DNA of 64,000 nucleotides from Rugamonas sp. A1-17. GTDB taxonomy: Bacteria; Pseudomonadota; Gammaproteobacteria; Burkholderiales; Burkholderiaceae_D. Every line of letters begins with the position of its first letter. Positions within the stretch are counted from its first letter, which is position 1. The notes beneath the pieces were generated by a model. That model was not told the origin of the DNA, did not search any database, and saw only the letters and a program-made list of their open reading frames with translations. Below are positions 42,425 to 52,600 of the stretch, one piece after another. The stretch covers positions 248,001-312,000 of the forward strand of contig JAJLPB010000009.1 of NCBI GenBank assembly GCA_025548565.1. Direction: 5' to 3'. The position numbers and the translations under genes are program-made.

Positions 42425-43843
42425 ATGGAATCAACCCGCAAACCACGCATCCTGATCGTCGACGACGACAGCGCGGTACAGGTGTCGCTGGCGCTGCTGC
42501 TCAAGCAGTCCGGTTTCGACACCGTGTGCTGCGACGACCCGCGCCAGGCGCTGGAACAGCTGGCGCGCCAGCCGGCCGACCTGGTGCTGCAGGACATGAA
42601 CTTCTCGCTGCGCACCAGCGGCGAGGAAGGCTTGCAGCTGCTGGCTGACATCAAGCAGCTGCAGCCGGCGCTGCCGGTGCTCTTGATGACGGCCTGGGGT
42701 TCGATCGCGCTGGCGGTCAAGGGCGTGCAGGCCGGCGCCGCCAACTTCTTCACCAAGCCGTGGGACAACGCCCAACTGATGGAGCTGATCCGCACCACGC
42801 TCGACACCGCCGCGCCCGCCCCGGCCGGCTGCCCGACGCGCGCCGCGCTTGACGCCCAGTTCGATTTCAGCGGCATCGTCGGCGAGCACCCGCGCCTGCT
42901 GAAGGTGCTGGCCACCGTCGGCCAGGTGGCGGCCACCAGGGCGCCGGTGCTGATCCTGGGCGAGAGCGGCTGCGGCAAGGAGCTGATCGCCGACGCCCTG
43001 CACCGCAACAGCCCGCGCGCGGCGCAGGCCATCGTCAAGATCAACATGGGGGCGATCACGCCATCGCTGTTCGAAAGCGAGATGTTCGGCCATGTGCGCG
43101 GCGCCTTCACCGACGCCAGGACCGACCGCAAGGGCCACGTCGCCAGCGCGCACGAGGGCACGCTGTTCCTCGACGAGATCGGCGAGCTGAACCGCTCAGA
43201 CCAGGTCAAACTGCTGCGCGTGCTGCAGGACCAGACCTACCAGGCGGTGGGCGCCAGCCGCACCGAGCGGGCCGACATCCGCGTGGTGTCGGCCACCAAC
43301 CGCGAGCTGGCCGAGCTGGTGGCGGCCGGCGAGTTCCGCGAGGACCTGTTCTACCGGCTCAACCTGATCACCATCCGCCTGCCGCCGCTGCGCGAACGCC
43401 GCAGCGACATTCCGCTGCTGGCGCGCCACATCATCGGCCAGGTGTCGGCCAGCTACGGCCTGGGGCCGGCCACCATCGCGCCGGCCGCGCTGGAGTGGCT
43501 GAGCGCGCAGCCATGGCCGGGCAATATCCGCCAGCTCAAGCAGACGCTGGAGCGCACCCTGCTGTTGGTCGGCAAGAGCGAACTGAAACAGGCCGACTTC
43601 ATCGCCACAGAACAGCACGAGCACGGCGGCGCGCTGGGCGGCCAGCGGCTGGGCGTGGACGGCATGACGCTGGAGCAGGTCGAGCGCCACATGATCGCCA
43701 AGGCGCTGGAGCAGCACCAGGGCAATATCTCGCGCGTGGCCAAGGCGCTGGGGCTGAGCCGCACCGCGCTGTACCGGCGGCTGGAGCGGCACGGCCTGGG
43801 CGCCGGCGTCGCGCCCGAGGCCGGCAACGAAGCGCGTCCATGA
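42425..43843 (+). CDS. Sigma54-dependent response regulator (NtrC family)
   Basis: A 472-residue protein: receiver domain with RILIVDDDS and phospho-acceptor Asp57; AAA+ domain with Walker A GESGCGKE (179-186), Walker B LFLDEIGE (248-255) and an R-finger region; C-terminal Fis-type HTH (ISRVAKALGLSRTALYRRLERHGL). The sigma54 contact loop, normally GAFTGA, reads GAFTDA (226-231). It is in the operon it probably activates and overlaps its kinase gene by 4 bases. Confidence 0.95.
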   Translation: MESTRKPRILIVDDDSAVQVSLALLLKQSGFDTVCCDDPRQALEQLARQPADLVLQDMNFSLRTSGEEGLQLLADIKQLQPALPVLLMTAWGSIALAVKGVQAGAANFFTKPWDNAQLMELIRTTLDTAAPAPAGCPTRAALDAQFDFSGIVGEHPRLLKVLATVGQVAATRAPVLILGESGCGKELIADALHRNSPRAAQAIVKINMGAITPSLFESEMFGHVRGAFTDARTDRKGHVASAHEGTLFLDEIGELNRSDQVKLLRVLQDQTYQAVGASRTERADIRVVSATNRELAELVAAGEFREDLFYRLNLITIRLPPLRERRSDIPLLARHIIGQVSASYGLGPATIAPAALEWLSAQPWPGNIRQLKQTLERTLLLVGKSELKQADFIATEQHEHGGALGGQRLGVDGMTLEQVERHMIAKALEQHQGNISRVAKALGLSRTALYRRLERHGLGAGVAPEAGNEARP

Positions 43844-45189
43844 GCCTGCGCCACCAGCTGTATGGCTACCTGGCCGCCGCCCACCTGCTGTTCCTGGGCC
43901 TGACCATCACCCTGTTCAAGCAGGCGCCGTTGTGGATGCTGGGGCTGGAGGCGGCGGTGCTGCTGAGCTTTGCGCTGGGTGTCCGGCTGATCCGGCGCGC
44001 GCTGGAGCCGCTCAGCTACACCCGCCACTTCCACGACCTGCTGCAGGACCAGCACTACGCGGCGCGCCTGCAGCAGAGCGGCGATCCGCAACTGAATGAA
44101 CTGGTCCAGCTGTTCAACACCATGCTGGGCGCGCTGTACCAGGAACGTTTGCAGCTGGGCGAACAGCAGGGCTTCCTCGACCGGCTGCTGGAGGCCACGC
44201 CGAGCGCGGTCATCGTGTTCGACTTCGACGGACGCATCAGCCTGCTCAACGCCAGCGCGCAGGCGCTGCTCAAGCGCGACGACGCGCGAGGCCAGCCGCT
44301 GTCGGCCTGCCTGCCGGCCGACAGCGGCGACTATCCCGGCCTGCTGGCCCAGCTCGACGCGCTGCCGCTGGGCGAGAGCCAGCTGCTGACCGACACCGAC
44401 GGCCGCCGCTACCGGGGCCAGCGGGGCCGCTTCTACGACCGCGGCTTCGCGCGCCACTTCCTGCTGGTCGAGGAGCTGACGGCCGAGCTGGAGAGTTCGG
44501 AAAAAGCCGCCTACGACAAGCTGATCCGCGTGCTGGCGCATGAGGTCAACAACACGGTGGCGGCCACCGGCTCGGTGCTGGACTCGCTGCTGTACTACCG
44601 CAGCCAGCTGGCCGAGCGCGACGGCGAGGACTTCAGCACCGCCATCGTCGCCGTCAAGCGGCGCAACGTCAGCCTGGGCGAGTTCATCGAACGCTTCACG
44701 CGGGTGGTCAAGATGCCGGCGCCGGAGTTGCGGCCCAACGCCGTGCGCGACGTCATGGACGACATTCTTTATTTGTATCGCGAGCCCTGCCGCAGCCGCG
44801 GCATCCACATCGGCTGGCAGCGCTGCGACGACGTGCCGGCCATCGCGCTGGACCGGCACCTGATGGAGCAAGCGCTGCTCAACGTGGTCAAGAACGCGAT
44901 GGAAGCGGTGGAAGCCGGCGCGGGCGGCGACAAGCGCATCGACCTGGTGCTGGCGGCCGAGGACGGGGGCGTGCGGTTATCGGTGATTGACTCCGGCGAC
45001 CTGCTGGGCGACGTCCCGGCGCGGCAACTGTTCACGCCCTTCTTCACCACAAAAAAGGGGGGCCAAGGCATCGGCCTGCTGTTCGTCCGCGAAGTACTGA
45101 ACCGACACGGCTTCAGCTACCGCCTGGCCGCCACCGGCCAGGGCACAACCCGCTTCGACATCTGGCTCCAACCCGGGGGTCAAGTCTGA
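43840..45189 (+). CDS. Sensor histidine kinase partner of the sigma54 regulator
   Basis: A 449-residue kinase. Two closely spaced N-terminal helices (about 9-25 and 31-50) leave almost no periplasmic loop; then a HAMP-like linker, a PAS domain (LLEATPSAVIVFDFDGRISLLNASAQALL), a phospho-acceptor motif LAHEVNN with His234, and an NtrB-like HATPase domain (NVVKNAMEAVEAG, DSGD, PFFTTKKGGQGIGL). The short periplasmic part suggests an intramembrane or envelope-stress signal, or cooperation with the exporter. The start overlaps the regulator stop. The last codons and the TGA lie inside a dispersed repeat. Confidence 0.92.
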   Translation: MSLRHQLYGYLAAAHLLFLGLTITLFKQAPLWMLGLEAAVLLSFALGVRLIRRALEPLSYTRHFHDLLQDQHYAARLQQSGDPQLNELVQLFNTMLGALYQERLQLGEQQGFLDRLLEATPSAVIVFDFDGRISLLNASAQALLKRDDARGQPLSACLPADSGDYPGLLAQLDALPLGESQLLTDTDGRRYRGQRGRFYDRGFARHFLLVEELTAELESSEKAAYDKLIRVLAHEVNNTVAATGSVLDSLLYYRSQLAERDGEDFSTAIVAVKRRNVSLGEFIERFTRVVKMPAPELRPNAVRDVMDDILYLYREPCRSRGIHIGWQRCDDVPAIALDRHLMEQALLNVVKNAMEAVEAGAGGDKRIDLVLAAEDGGVRLSVIDSGDLLGDVPARQLFTPFFTTKKGGQGIGLLFVREVLNRHGFSYRLAATGQGTTRFDIWLQPGGQV

Positions 45190-45350
45190 CATTCGGACAC
45201 GAGCTCCGCTGTACGACTTTGGGGTCAAGTCTGACATTCGGACACGAGCTCCGCCGTAGCGCCCGCTACCGAAGAGGCCGTGTCCGAATGTCAGACTTGA
45301 CCCCACTGTTACTACCGAAGAGCTCGTGTCCGAATGTCAGACTTGACCCC
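45176..45350. repeat. Dispersed inverted repeat cluster, locus 1 (four copies)
   Basis: Four copies of a roughly 30-base unit whose core is TCAAGTCTGACATTCGGACA: direct at 45176-45206 and 45221-45251, inverted at 45275-45304 and 45320-45350. The two pairs are nested and can form a long cruciform. The first copy contains the last codons of the kinase gene. Confidence 0.92.
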
Positions 45351-45410
45351 CGCTGTTACACTAGCGGATTCGACCATCATCCATCTCGATCTCTCAGCGA
45401 AGGGCAGCCC

Positions 45411-46811
45411 ATGACGATCAACGTAATTTTCAATCTGCTGGCGGCAGTGGTCCTGCTCGGCGTGCTGTACGCGCAGCAGCACAGGCACGCGTCGTTCTCG
45501 GTGCGGGTGTTCACCGGCATGGGCCTGGGCGTGCTGCTGGGCGCGGCGCTGCAGGCGCTGTACGGCGCCGCCTCCCCCGCCCTGCAAACCACCGGCGATT
45601 ATCTCGACATCGTCGGCTCCGGCTACGTCAAGCTGCTGCAGATGATTGTCATGCCGCTGATCATGGTGTCCATCATCTCCGCCATCCTCAAGCTCAAGGG
45701 CATCAACTCGCTGGGCAAGATCAGCGCGCTGACCATCGGCCTGCTGATGCTGACCACCCTCATCGCCGCCGGCCTCGGCATCCTGATGGCCAAGGTATTC
45801 CACCTGAGCGCGGTCGGCCTGACCGCCTCCGCCGCCGACGTCGCGCGCGGCGTCTACCTGCAGGGCAAGGTCGAGGCGGCGCAAGCCATCTCGCTGCCGA
45901 GCATGCTGCTGAGCTTCATCCCGGCCAATCCCTTCCTCGACATGACGGGCGGCCGCAAGACCTCGACCATCGCGGTGGTGATCTTCTCGGTGTTCATCGG
46001 CATCGCCGCCACCGGCATCCACGACAAGAAGCCGGACGTGTTCGCCTCGTTCGAGCGCTTCATCCACGTCGCCCACGCCATCGTCATGCGCATCGTCACG
46101 CTGGTGCTGCGCCTGACGCCGTACGGCGTGTTCGCGCTGATGGCGCAGGTGGTGTCGACCTCCAGCTACACCGACATCCTGCACCTGATCGACTTCGTGC
46201 TGGCCTCGTACAGCGCGCTGATCCTGATGTTCTGCGTGCACCTGGCGATCGTCTCCGGCGCCGGCCTCAACCCCGCACGCTACGTGAAGAAAATCCTGCC
46301 GGTGCTGACCTTCGCCTTCACCTCGCGCAGCAGCGCCGGCGCCATCCCGATGAGCGTGCAGACCCAGACGCTGCGCCTGGGCACCTCCGAGGGCATCGCC
46401 AACTTCGCCGCCTCGTTCGGCGCCACCATCGGCCAGAACGGCTGCGCCGGCATCTACCCGGCCATGCTGGCGGTGATGATCGCGCCCACGGTCGGCATCG
46501 ATCCGTTCACGCTGAGCTTCATCGCGCCGCTGCTGGCCATCATCACCATCGGTTCGGTGGGCGTGGCCGGGGTCGGCGGCGGCGCCACCTTTGCCGCGCT
46601 GATCGTGCTGTCGTCGATGAACCTGCCGGTGGCGCTGGCCGGCCTGCTGATCTCGATCGAGCCGCTGATCGACATGGGCCGCACCGCGCTCAACGTCAGC
46701 GGCTCGATCGCGGCCGGCACCGTCACCAGCCGGGTGCTGGGCGAGACCGACCTGCGCGTGTTCGCCAGCGACGCCGAGCTGCCGGTCGACAGCGACCGCA
46801 AGGCCGCCTGA
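45411..46811 (+). CDS. tcyP: Cation:dicarboxylate/L-cystine symporter, TcyP type
   Basis: A 466-residue DAACS (GltP/TcyP) transporter. VGSGYVKLLQMIVMPLIMVSIISAILKL, the serine-rich motif FTSRSSAGAIPMSVQTQ, and FAASFGATIGQNGCAGIYPAMLAVM are conserved; the latter stretch and the length fit the YdjN/TcyP cystine branch more than glutamate carriers. Starting at the ATG at 45411 avoids the repeat-derived upstream extension. A nearby GCGAAGGG is the ribosome site. Substrate assigned by similarity. Confidence 0.87.
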   Translation: MTINVIFNLLAAVVLLGVLYAQQHRHASFSVRVFTGMGLGVLLGAALQALYGAASPALQTTGDYLDIVGSGYVKLLQMIVMPLIMVSIISAILKLKGINSLGKISALTIGLLMLTTLIAAGLGILMAKVFHLSAVGLTASAADVARGVYLQGKVEAAQAISLPSMLLSFIPANPFLDMTGGRKTSTIAVVIFSVFIGIAATGIHDKKPDVFASFERFIHVAHAIVMRIVTLVLRLTPYGVFALMAQVVSTSSYTDILHLIDFVLASYSALILMFCVHLAIVSGAGLNPARYVKKILPVLTFAFTSRSSAGAIPMSVQTQTLRLGTSEGIANFAASFGATIGQNGCAGIYPAMLAVMIAPTVGIDPFTLSFIAPLLAIITIGSVGVAGVGGGATFAALIVLSSMNLPVALAGLLISIEPLIDMGRTALNVSGSIAAGTVTSRVLGETDLRVFASDAELPVDSDRKAA

Positions 46812-46813
46812 GC

Positions 46814-47563
46814 TTATTTGGCGTCGATGTCGATGGAAATGCCGCCGACGATTTCCGACATCTGCAGCCGGATCAGTTTCGGGACGCCGGCCGCGGTGAT
46901 CGAGTACGTCGTGCTCAAGGAGCCCTGCAGCTTGTTCGAGCCATCGTAGACAGTGCTCAGCATTTGAAAATTGAGGCTGTTGCTGTCGTCGCCGGCCGTC
47001 GTGGCGTAAGTGATTTTTTGCGTCGCGACCAGCGTGCGCTTGGTGCTGTCCGAGTAGCAGTTGTAGCTGCCCAGGTCGCCGCTCTGTCCGGCCGTGGCGC
47101 TGGCCGGATAGCCTGCCGTGCTGGTCGCCACGCAATAGTTGCCCGGCTCATTCGAGCCGATCGGCGCGTACTGGGCATTGACGTACAAGGGGCTGGAAAT
47201 GGACAGCGGTTGCGTGACGCCGTTGCCGGTCAATGTGCCGCTGATCGTTTCCGTCGCCTGCAGGACCGCGGCGCCATTGAACGTGGCGTTGACCGCGGCG
47301 CCCAGCGTGTAGGTCAGCGTGCCCGACAGCGGATAGGTCACGCTGCCGCTGCTGGTGCTGCCCGAGATCGCCAGGCTCGACTGCAAGCCATGCGTGAACG
47401 CGTAGGCCAGCCCCTGCTGGACCGGGAAACTGGTGACCACCGTGGCGGCGGTGCTGGTGCCCGGCGAAGCGCCGCCGCCACCGCCGCCGCAGGCCGCCAG
47501 GGTCATTGCAATCAGGCCAGCCAGGACCCGTGGCGCGGTCTTTTTCGACATCTGTACAATCAT
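46814..47563 (-). CDS. Putative lipoprotein of unknown function
   Basis: A 249-residue protein. The start at 47563 gives a signal with lipobox LIAMTLAACGGGGGG (Cys near residue 25). The mature part is Thr/Ser/Gly-rich beta sequence with two Cys (NYCVATS and YNCYSDS) that could form a disulfide. No domain recognised. Convergent with the symporter, 2 bases apart. Confidence 0.75.
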   Translation of the reverse strand: MIVQMSKKTAPRVLAGLIAMTLAACGGGGGGASPGTSTAATVVTSFPVQQGLAYAFTHGLQSSLAISGSTSSGSVTYPLSGTLTYTLGAAVNATFNGAAVLQATETISGTLTGNGVTQPLSISSPLYVNAQYAPIGSNEPGNYCVATSTAGYPASATAGQSGDLGSYNCYSDSTKRTLVATQKITYATTAGDDSNSLNFQMLSTVYDGSNKLQGSLSTTYSITAAGVPKLIRLQMSEIVGGISIDIDAK

Positions 47564-47721
47564 GTTTTCTCGCTCAAGTTGATGAAAATCGGAATAGTGA
47601 TAGCCTAGCATTATTGCCGTACGATAATACTCTCCAATAGTCACCGCGCTGAAGGCGAAAAATCGTGGGAACCGCCGCGCGGCCACGCGGTCTAATTTTT
47701 TCCCTGAGTTGAAAGGAAAAA

Positions 47722-47958
47722 ATGATGACTACGATCTCCCTGACTTGCCGATTGTTACTGGGCGCGGCCACGGCGGCCGCCTTGCTGGGCGGCTGCAACA
47801 AGCACGCGGCGGACCAGCCTCCGACGCCCGCCGTCAACACGCCGGAACAGACCACTCCGCCCAACAACAACACCACACCCAACAACACCACGCCCACCAC
47901 GCCGCCAGCGGCCACGCCACCGGCCCAGGGCAGCGCGCCGCCTGCGACGACTCAATAG
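47722..47958 (+). CDS. Small Pro/Thr/Asn-rich lipoprotein
   Basis: A 78-residue predicted lipoprotein: LLLGAATAAALLGGCNKHA contains the lipobox with Cys at about 25. The mature 50 residues are nearly all Pro, Thr, Asn, Ala and Gln (repeated TTPNNNTTPNNTTPTTPP), an unstructured spacer. GAAAGGAAAAA just before the ATG supports real translation; an in-frame ATG three bases later is equivalent. A clear terminator follows. Role unknown. Confidence 0.75.
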   Translation: MMTTISLTCRLLLGAATAAALLGGCNKHAADQPPTPAVNTPEQTTPPNNNTTPNNTTPTTPPAATPPAQGSAPPATTQ

Positions 47959-47965
47959 GCGTAAA

Positions 47966-47987
47966 AAAAGGGCCCGAAGGCCCTTTT
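47966..47987. terminator. Bidirectional terminator between small lipoprotein and fadL
   Basis: AAAAGGGCC (47966-47974) and GGCCCTTTT (47979-47987) form a 9-bp stem with a CGAA tetraloop, preceded by an A-run; suits both the plus-strand gene and the minus-strand porin gene. Confidence 0.88.
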
Positions 47988-48007
47988 GCGTGCTGCGCGG
48001 TGATGGC

Positions 48008-49420
48008 TTAGAACTTGTAGTTGTAAGCGATACCGATCAGCGACAGATGGGTCTGGTACGTGCCGCGCGTGGTTTCGCCGTTGCCGGTGCAAGTGGTCAT
48101 CAGTGGATTGCACTTGTTGGTATAGTTCATCGAGGCGTCCTTGAAGTCCAGGAAGCTGTACGCCAGGTCGATCGACGAACGGGCATCCAGCTTCCAGTTG
48201 GCGCCGATGGAGTACTGCATGCGGTCGCTGTCCGGCAGTGCTGGGTGGGTCAGCTCGGCGTTCTTGACCGGCGACTCGTCGTAGGCGATACCGGCGCGCA
48301 GGGTCAGGTTTTCGCTGTAGGCGTAGTTGCCGCCCAGCGAAACGCGCACGGTGTTCTTCCATTGTTGACGGATGACTTCGGCGCCTTCGGTGGTGCCCGG
48401 GAACTGGATGTCCAGGTCGCCCAGACGGTTGTGGCGCACGAAGGTCACGTCGGCCATGCCGGCCCATTTGGCGTCGAACTGGTGGAACACGTTGGCCGAC
48501 AGCGTCTCAGGCGTACGCAGCGCGACCAGCGCGGCCGAGTTGACCTTGTTCGACGACTTGGCCAGCACGCCGTTGACGATCGGGCTGCTGGTCACGTTCG
48601 AGAAATCCCACACCGTGCTGCCGCGCAGCTGGTGCGAGATCGACGAGCGGTACGACAGGCCGAAGCGGGTGTCCTTGTCCAGCGTGAACATATAGCCCAG
48701 GTTGAAGCCCCAGCCCCAGTCCTTGCCATCGTTGGAGCCATGCCCGTCCTTGGCGGTGGCCAGCAGGCGAGGATCGCCGCCCAGCAAGGCGATCTGCTGG
48801 GCCAGCGCGGCAGCTTGCGGCGTGCCGCGCAATGCAGCGATCGAGCCCGGCACGTCCACGGCCTGGCCCAGGCTGGCCTTCATGAACTCGGCGTCGATGC
48901 CGAAGCCGAAGGCGTGGTGCTCGTCCAGCTTGAACGAGGCCGACGGGTTCAGCGTGATCGATTCCAGCTTCACGTCGGACAGCGCGTAGCGGCCGGTCCA
49001 TTCGCTGCCGTAGTTGATCTTGGTACCGTATGGCACGAACATGCCCATGCCGACGGTCCACTTGTCGTTCAGTTTTTTGCTCAGGTAGAAGGCTGGCGCG
49101 GTGACCGAGCCTGGCACGTAGTCGTTGGCGCCGGTGCCGCCGGTCGGGGTGCCGGTGAAGCGGGTCGAGCCGCTGTCGTTGAAGGTCGAGTGCGGCACAA
49201 CCACGGTGGCGCTGCCGCTGATCTGCAGGCCATCCAGGCGCGACAGGCCGGCCGGATTGTAGAAGATGGTCGAGGCGTCGTTGGCTTCGGCGGCGTTGGC
49301 GTCGGCCGTGCCCTGGGCCGATACGCTCTGCGAACCGAAACGGTAGCCGGACGCCTGGGCGCCCACGGACATGGCGCTCAGAGCGGCGGCGATGATCAGG
49401 GGAAGGTATTTGTGTTGCAT
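48008..49420 (-). CDS. fadL: OmpP1/FadL family outer membrane transporter
   Basis: A 470-residue barrel. After signal peptide LIIAAALSAMSVGAQA, the N-terminal SGYRFGSQSVSAQGTADANAAEANDASTIFYNPAGLSRLDG is the FadL hatch motif, with NPAGL intact. The C-terminus ends IAYNYKF with terminal Phe. FadL-type proteins take up long-chain fatty acids or other hydrophobic compounds by lateral diffusion. Substrate not determinable. A terminator follows at 47966. Confidence 0.93.
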   Translation of the reverse strand: MQHKYLPLIIAAALSAMSVGAQASGYRFGSQSVSAQGTADANAAEANDASTIFYNPAGLSRLDGLQISGSATVVVPHSTFNDSGSTRFTGTPTGGTGANDYVPGSVTAPAFYLSKKLNDKWTVGMGMFVPYGTKINYGSEWTGRYALSDVKLESITLNPSASFKLDEHHAFGFGIDAEFMKASLGQAVDVPGSIAALRGTPQAAALAQQIALLGGDPRLLATAKDGHGSNDGKDWGWGFNLGYMFTLDKDTRFGLSYRSSISHQLRGSTVWDFSNVTSSPIVNGVLAKSSNKVNSAALVALRTPETLSANVFHQFDAKWAGMADVTFVRHNRLGDLDIQFPGTTEGAEVIRQQWKNTVRVSLGGNYAYSENLTLRAGIAYDESPVKNAELTHPALPDSDRMQYSIGANWKLDARSSIDLAYSFLDFKDASMNYTNKCNPLMTTCTGNGETTRGTYQTHLSLIGIAYNYKF

Positions 49421-49599
49421 TGTGGTCTCGCTTTATAAGTTGGCGGCTCTGCGCCAGGTTTTTCTGGATTTCTTGCGCCAAAACCGGTGCAGGAGGCCAG
49501 CAGCATACTACATTTATAAAACTATTCAAAAGGCAAGTCGTTAGAGATAAAACTCTAATTTAAACCTTGAAACCGAGCAGTTGCTCTGCATTGAGACTA

Positions 49600-49629
49600 T
49601 TAAAAAAGGACCCGCAGGTCCTTTTTTAA
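49600..49629. terminator. Terminator of the RND efflux operon
   Basis: TTAAAAAAGGACC (49600-49612) pairs exactly with GGTCCTTTTTTAA (49617-49629) around CGCA: a 13-bp stem with A and T runs on the two sides. It follows the pump gene on the minus strand. Confidence 0.9.
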
Positions 49630-49647
49630 TGTCGATAAAACAATGAC

Positions 49648-52600
49648 TTAGTGTGGATCGAGCGCGCCGGACGGCAGGCCACGGCCGCCCTTGCCCGTCA
49701 CCTTGTACACCACCCACATCACCATGCGGAACACGAAACGCACGAAGATCAGCGTCAGCAGGGCTTCGATCAGCGTCACCACCAGCGCCGGCGCCGCAGT
49801 CCAGCGCACGGCGCGGCGCTGGAACTTGGCCAGCGCGCGGTCCTTGGCGATCTCGATGCTGTCGTAGAAGGTCGGCACCACCAGCAAGGTCAGGATGGTC
49901 GAGGTGATGGTGCCGCCGATGATGGCGATCGCCAGTGGACGGTAGAACTCGCCGCCCTCGCCCAGCCCCAGCGCGACCGGGAACATACCGGCGATCAGCG
50001 CGAACGTGGTCATCAGGATCGGACGCAGGCGCATGCGGCCGGCGTACATCAGCGCGTCCTCGCGGCCGTAGCCCTCGGCCTCGCGCTTGCGGGCCGCGTC
50101 CAGCAGCAGGATGGCGTTCTTGGCGACCAGGCCCATCAGCATGATGACGCCGATAAAGCTCATCAGGTTCAGGGTGCTGCTGGTGACCAGCAGCGCCAGC
50201 ACCACGCCGATCAGCGACAGCGGCAGCGACAGCATCACCGCCACCGGCGCCGTGAACGAGCCGAACTGCATCACCAGGATCAGGTACATCAGGCCGATGC
50301 CCATCACCAGCGCGATCGCCATTTCCGTGAACAGCTCGTTCTGGTCCTTGCCGGCGCCGCCCAGGTCCAGGCCGTAGCCTGGCGGGTAGTCGATGGACTT
50401 GGCCAGCTTCATGGCGTCGGCCGTCACCTCGCCGGGCGAGCGGCCCTGCACGTTGGCCGACACGGTCACGGTGCGCTTGCCGTTCTTGTGCTCGATGGTG
50501 GACGGGCCCTTGCCCATCGTGATCGTGGCGATCTGGTCCAGCGGTACCATCTGGTTGGTGCCGGTCACCGAGATCGGCAGGCGTTCGATGTTCTCCGCGT
50601 TGACGCGGTCTTCCGGCGCCAGCCGCACCGCGACGTCGCGCGATTCGCCGGTCGGGTCGACCCAGTCGCCCACCTCGACGCCGGCGAACGCCACCCGCAG
50701 CGATTGCGCGGCGTCGTTGACGGAGATGCCCATCGAGTTGGCCAGGCCGCGGTTGAGCTCGATCTGCAGCTCGTTCTTCGGATCCTGCTGCGACAGGCCG
50801 ACGTCCACCGCGCCCGGGATCTGGCGCAGCTTATCCATGTAGGCGTTGGTGATCTCCATCAGGCGGCGCGAATCCGGGCCGGTGAACTCGATCTGCACCG
50901 GCTTGCCCTGGTTGCCCAGGTCGTCGACCACCGAGATCTCGGCGCCGGCGATGTGGCTCATCTTCTCGCGCAGCTCGGCGCCGATCTGGAAGGCGGTGCG
51001 CTTGCGGTTCTGGCGCTTGCCGATGTCCAGGTAGATGCGGCCGCCGCCGGCGTTGATGTTGGAGTTGGTGTCCTTGGTCTCCGGAATGGTGCGGGCGATG
51101 GCGGCGATGGTCTCCATCTTGCGGCGCGCGATCTCCACGCTGCCCGACGGCGGCATGCGCACGTCGATGGCGATGGTGCTGCGGTCGGCCGCCGGCAGGA
51201 AGCTCGATCCGCCCCACATGATGTGCAGGGCGATGGCGCCGACAAAGGTGCCGAAGGCGATCAGCGACATCCAGCGGCGGTGGTGCAGCGCCCAGGCGAT
51301 CACGTTGCCGTAGCGGTCGGACTGGTGGTCGAACCAGTCGTTGAATTTCTGCAGGAACTTGCCCAGGCCTTTTTTCGGCGCCGTGTGGTGGTCGACCGGG
51401 TCGCCCCAGTAGGCCGACAGCATCGGATCGAGCGTGAACGAAATGCCCAGGCTGACCAGCACCGAGCAGGTCACCGTCAGCGCGAACGGACGGAACCATT
51501 CACCGGAGATGCCCGGCATGAAGGCCACCGGAATGAACACGGCGATGATGGAGAAGGTGGTCGCGGCCACGGCCAGGCCGATCTCGGCGGTGCCGTTCAG
51601 CGCGGCCGTGCGGCGGTCGAAGCCCATCTGCATGTGGCGCACGATGTTTTCCCGCACCACGATGGCGTCGTCGATCAGCACGCCGATCGCCAGCGACAGG
51701 CCCAGCAGCGTCATGAAGTTCAGCGTGAAGCCGCACAGCCACACGGCGATGAAGGCCGCCACCACCGAGGTGGGCAGACTCATCGCGGTGATCAGGGTCG
51801 AGCGCCACGAGTTCAGGAAGGCGTACACCACGAAGATGGTCAGCACCGCGCCCAGCACCAGCGACTCGATCACGTTGTTCAGGCTGCGCTGCGAATCGTC
51901 GCCGCCGTCGCGGGTGATCTCCAGCTTGGTGCCGGCCGGCAGCGTGGCGTTGACCGCCTTGATTTCCTCGCGCAGCTTGGCCGCCACCGACACCGTGCTG
52001 GCGTCGCGCGAACGGGAGATGGCGATGCCGACGTTGGGCTTGCCGCTGCGGATGCTGACGCCGTCGACTTCGGCGAAGCCGTCCTCGATCGTGGCCAGCT
52101 GGGCCAGACGCACCACCTCGTCGCCGCGGCGCTTGACCACCACGCCCTCGAACTCGCGCGGGGTGATGATGCGCCCCACCAGGCGGATGCTCTTCTCGTC
52201 GAGCACGCCGCGCACCTTGCCCACCGGCGCATTGGTGTTCTGGTTGCGCAGCGCGTTGACCACCTCGCTGACCGAGACGTTGTATTCACGCAGCTTCTCG
52301 GCATGCAGCAGCACCGACAGCTCGCGCTTGAGCGAACCGTTGACCTGCACCTGCGACACTCCATCCACCGCGCGGAAGCGGTCCGACAGCGTGTCCTCGG
52401 CCAGGCGCGAGATCTCGGCGTGGCTCTGGCTGGTCGACGACAGCGAGATCTGCATCACCGGATCGGAGGCCGGGTCGATGCGTTGCAGGATGGGCTCGCG
52501 CATCTCCAGCGGCAGCTTGTAGCGCACCGAGGCGATCGCGTTGCGGATCTCGTCGGAGGCCTCGATCAGGTTCTTCTTGAAGCTGAACTCGATGAAGATC

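Noticed and set aside
45219-45410. 64-residue N-terminal extension of the symporter
   Set aside because: Encoded by the repeat cluster and not like any DAACS protein; the ATG at 45411 gives the normal length.
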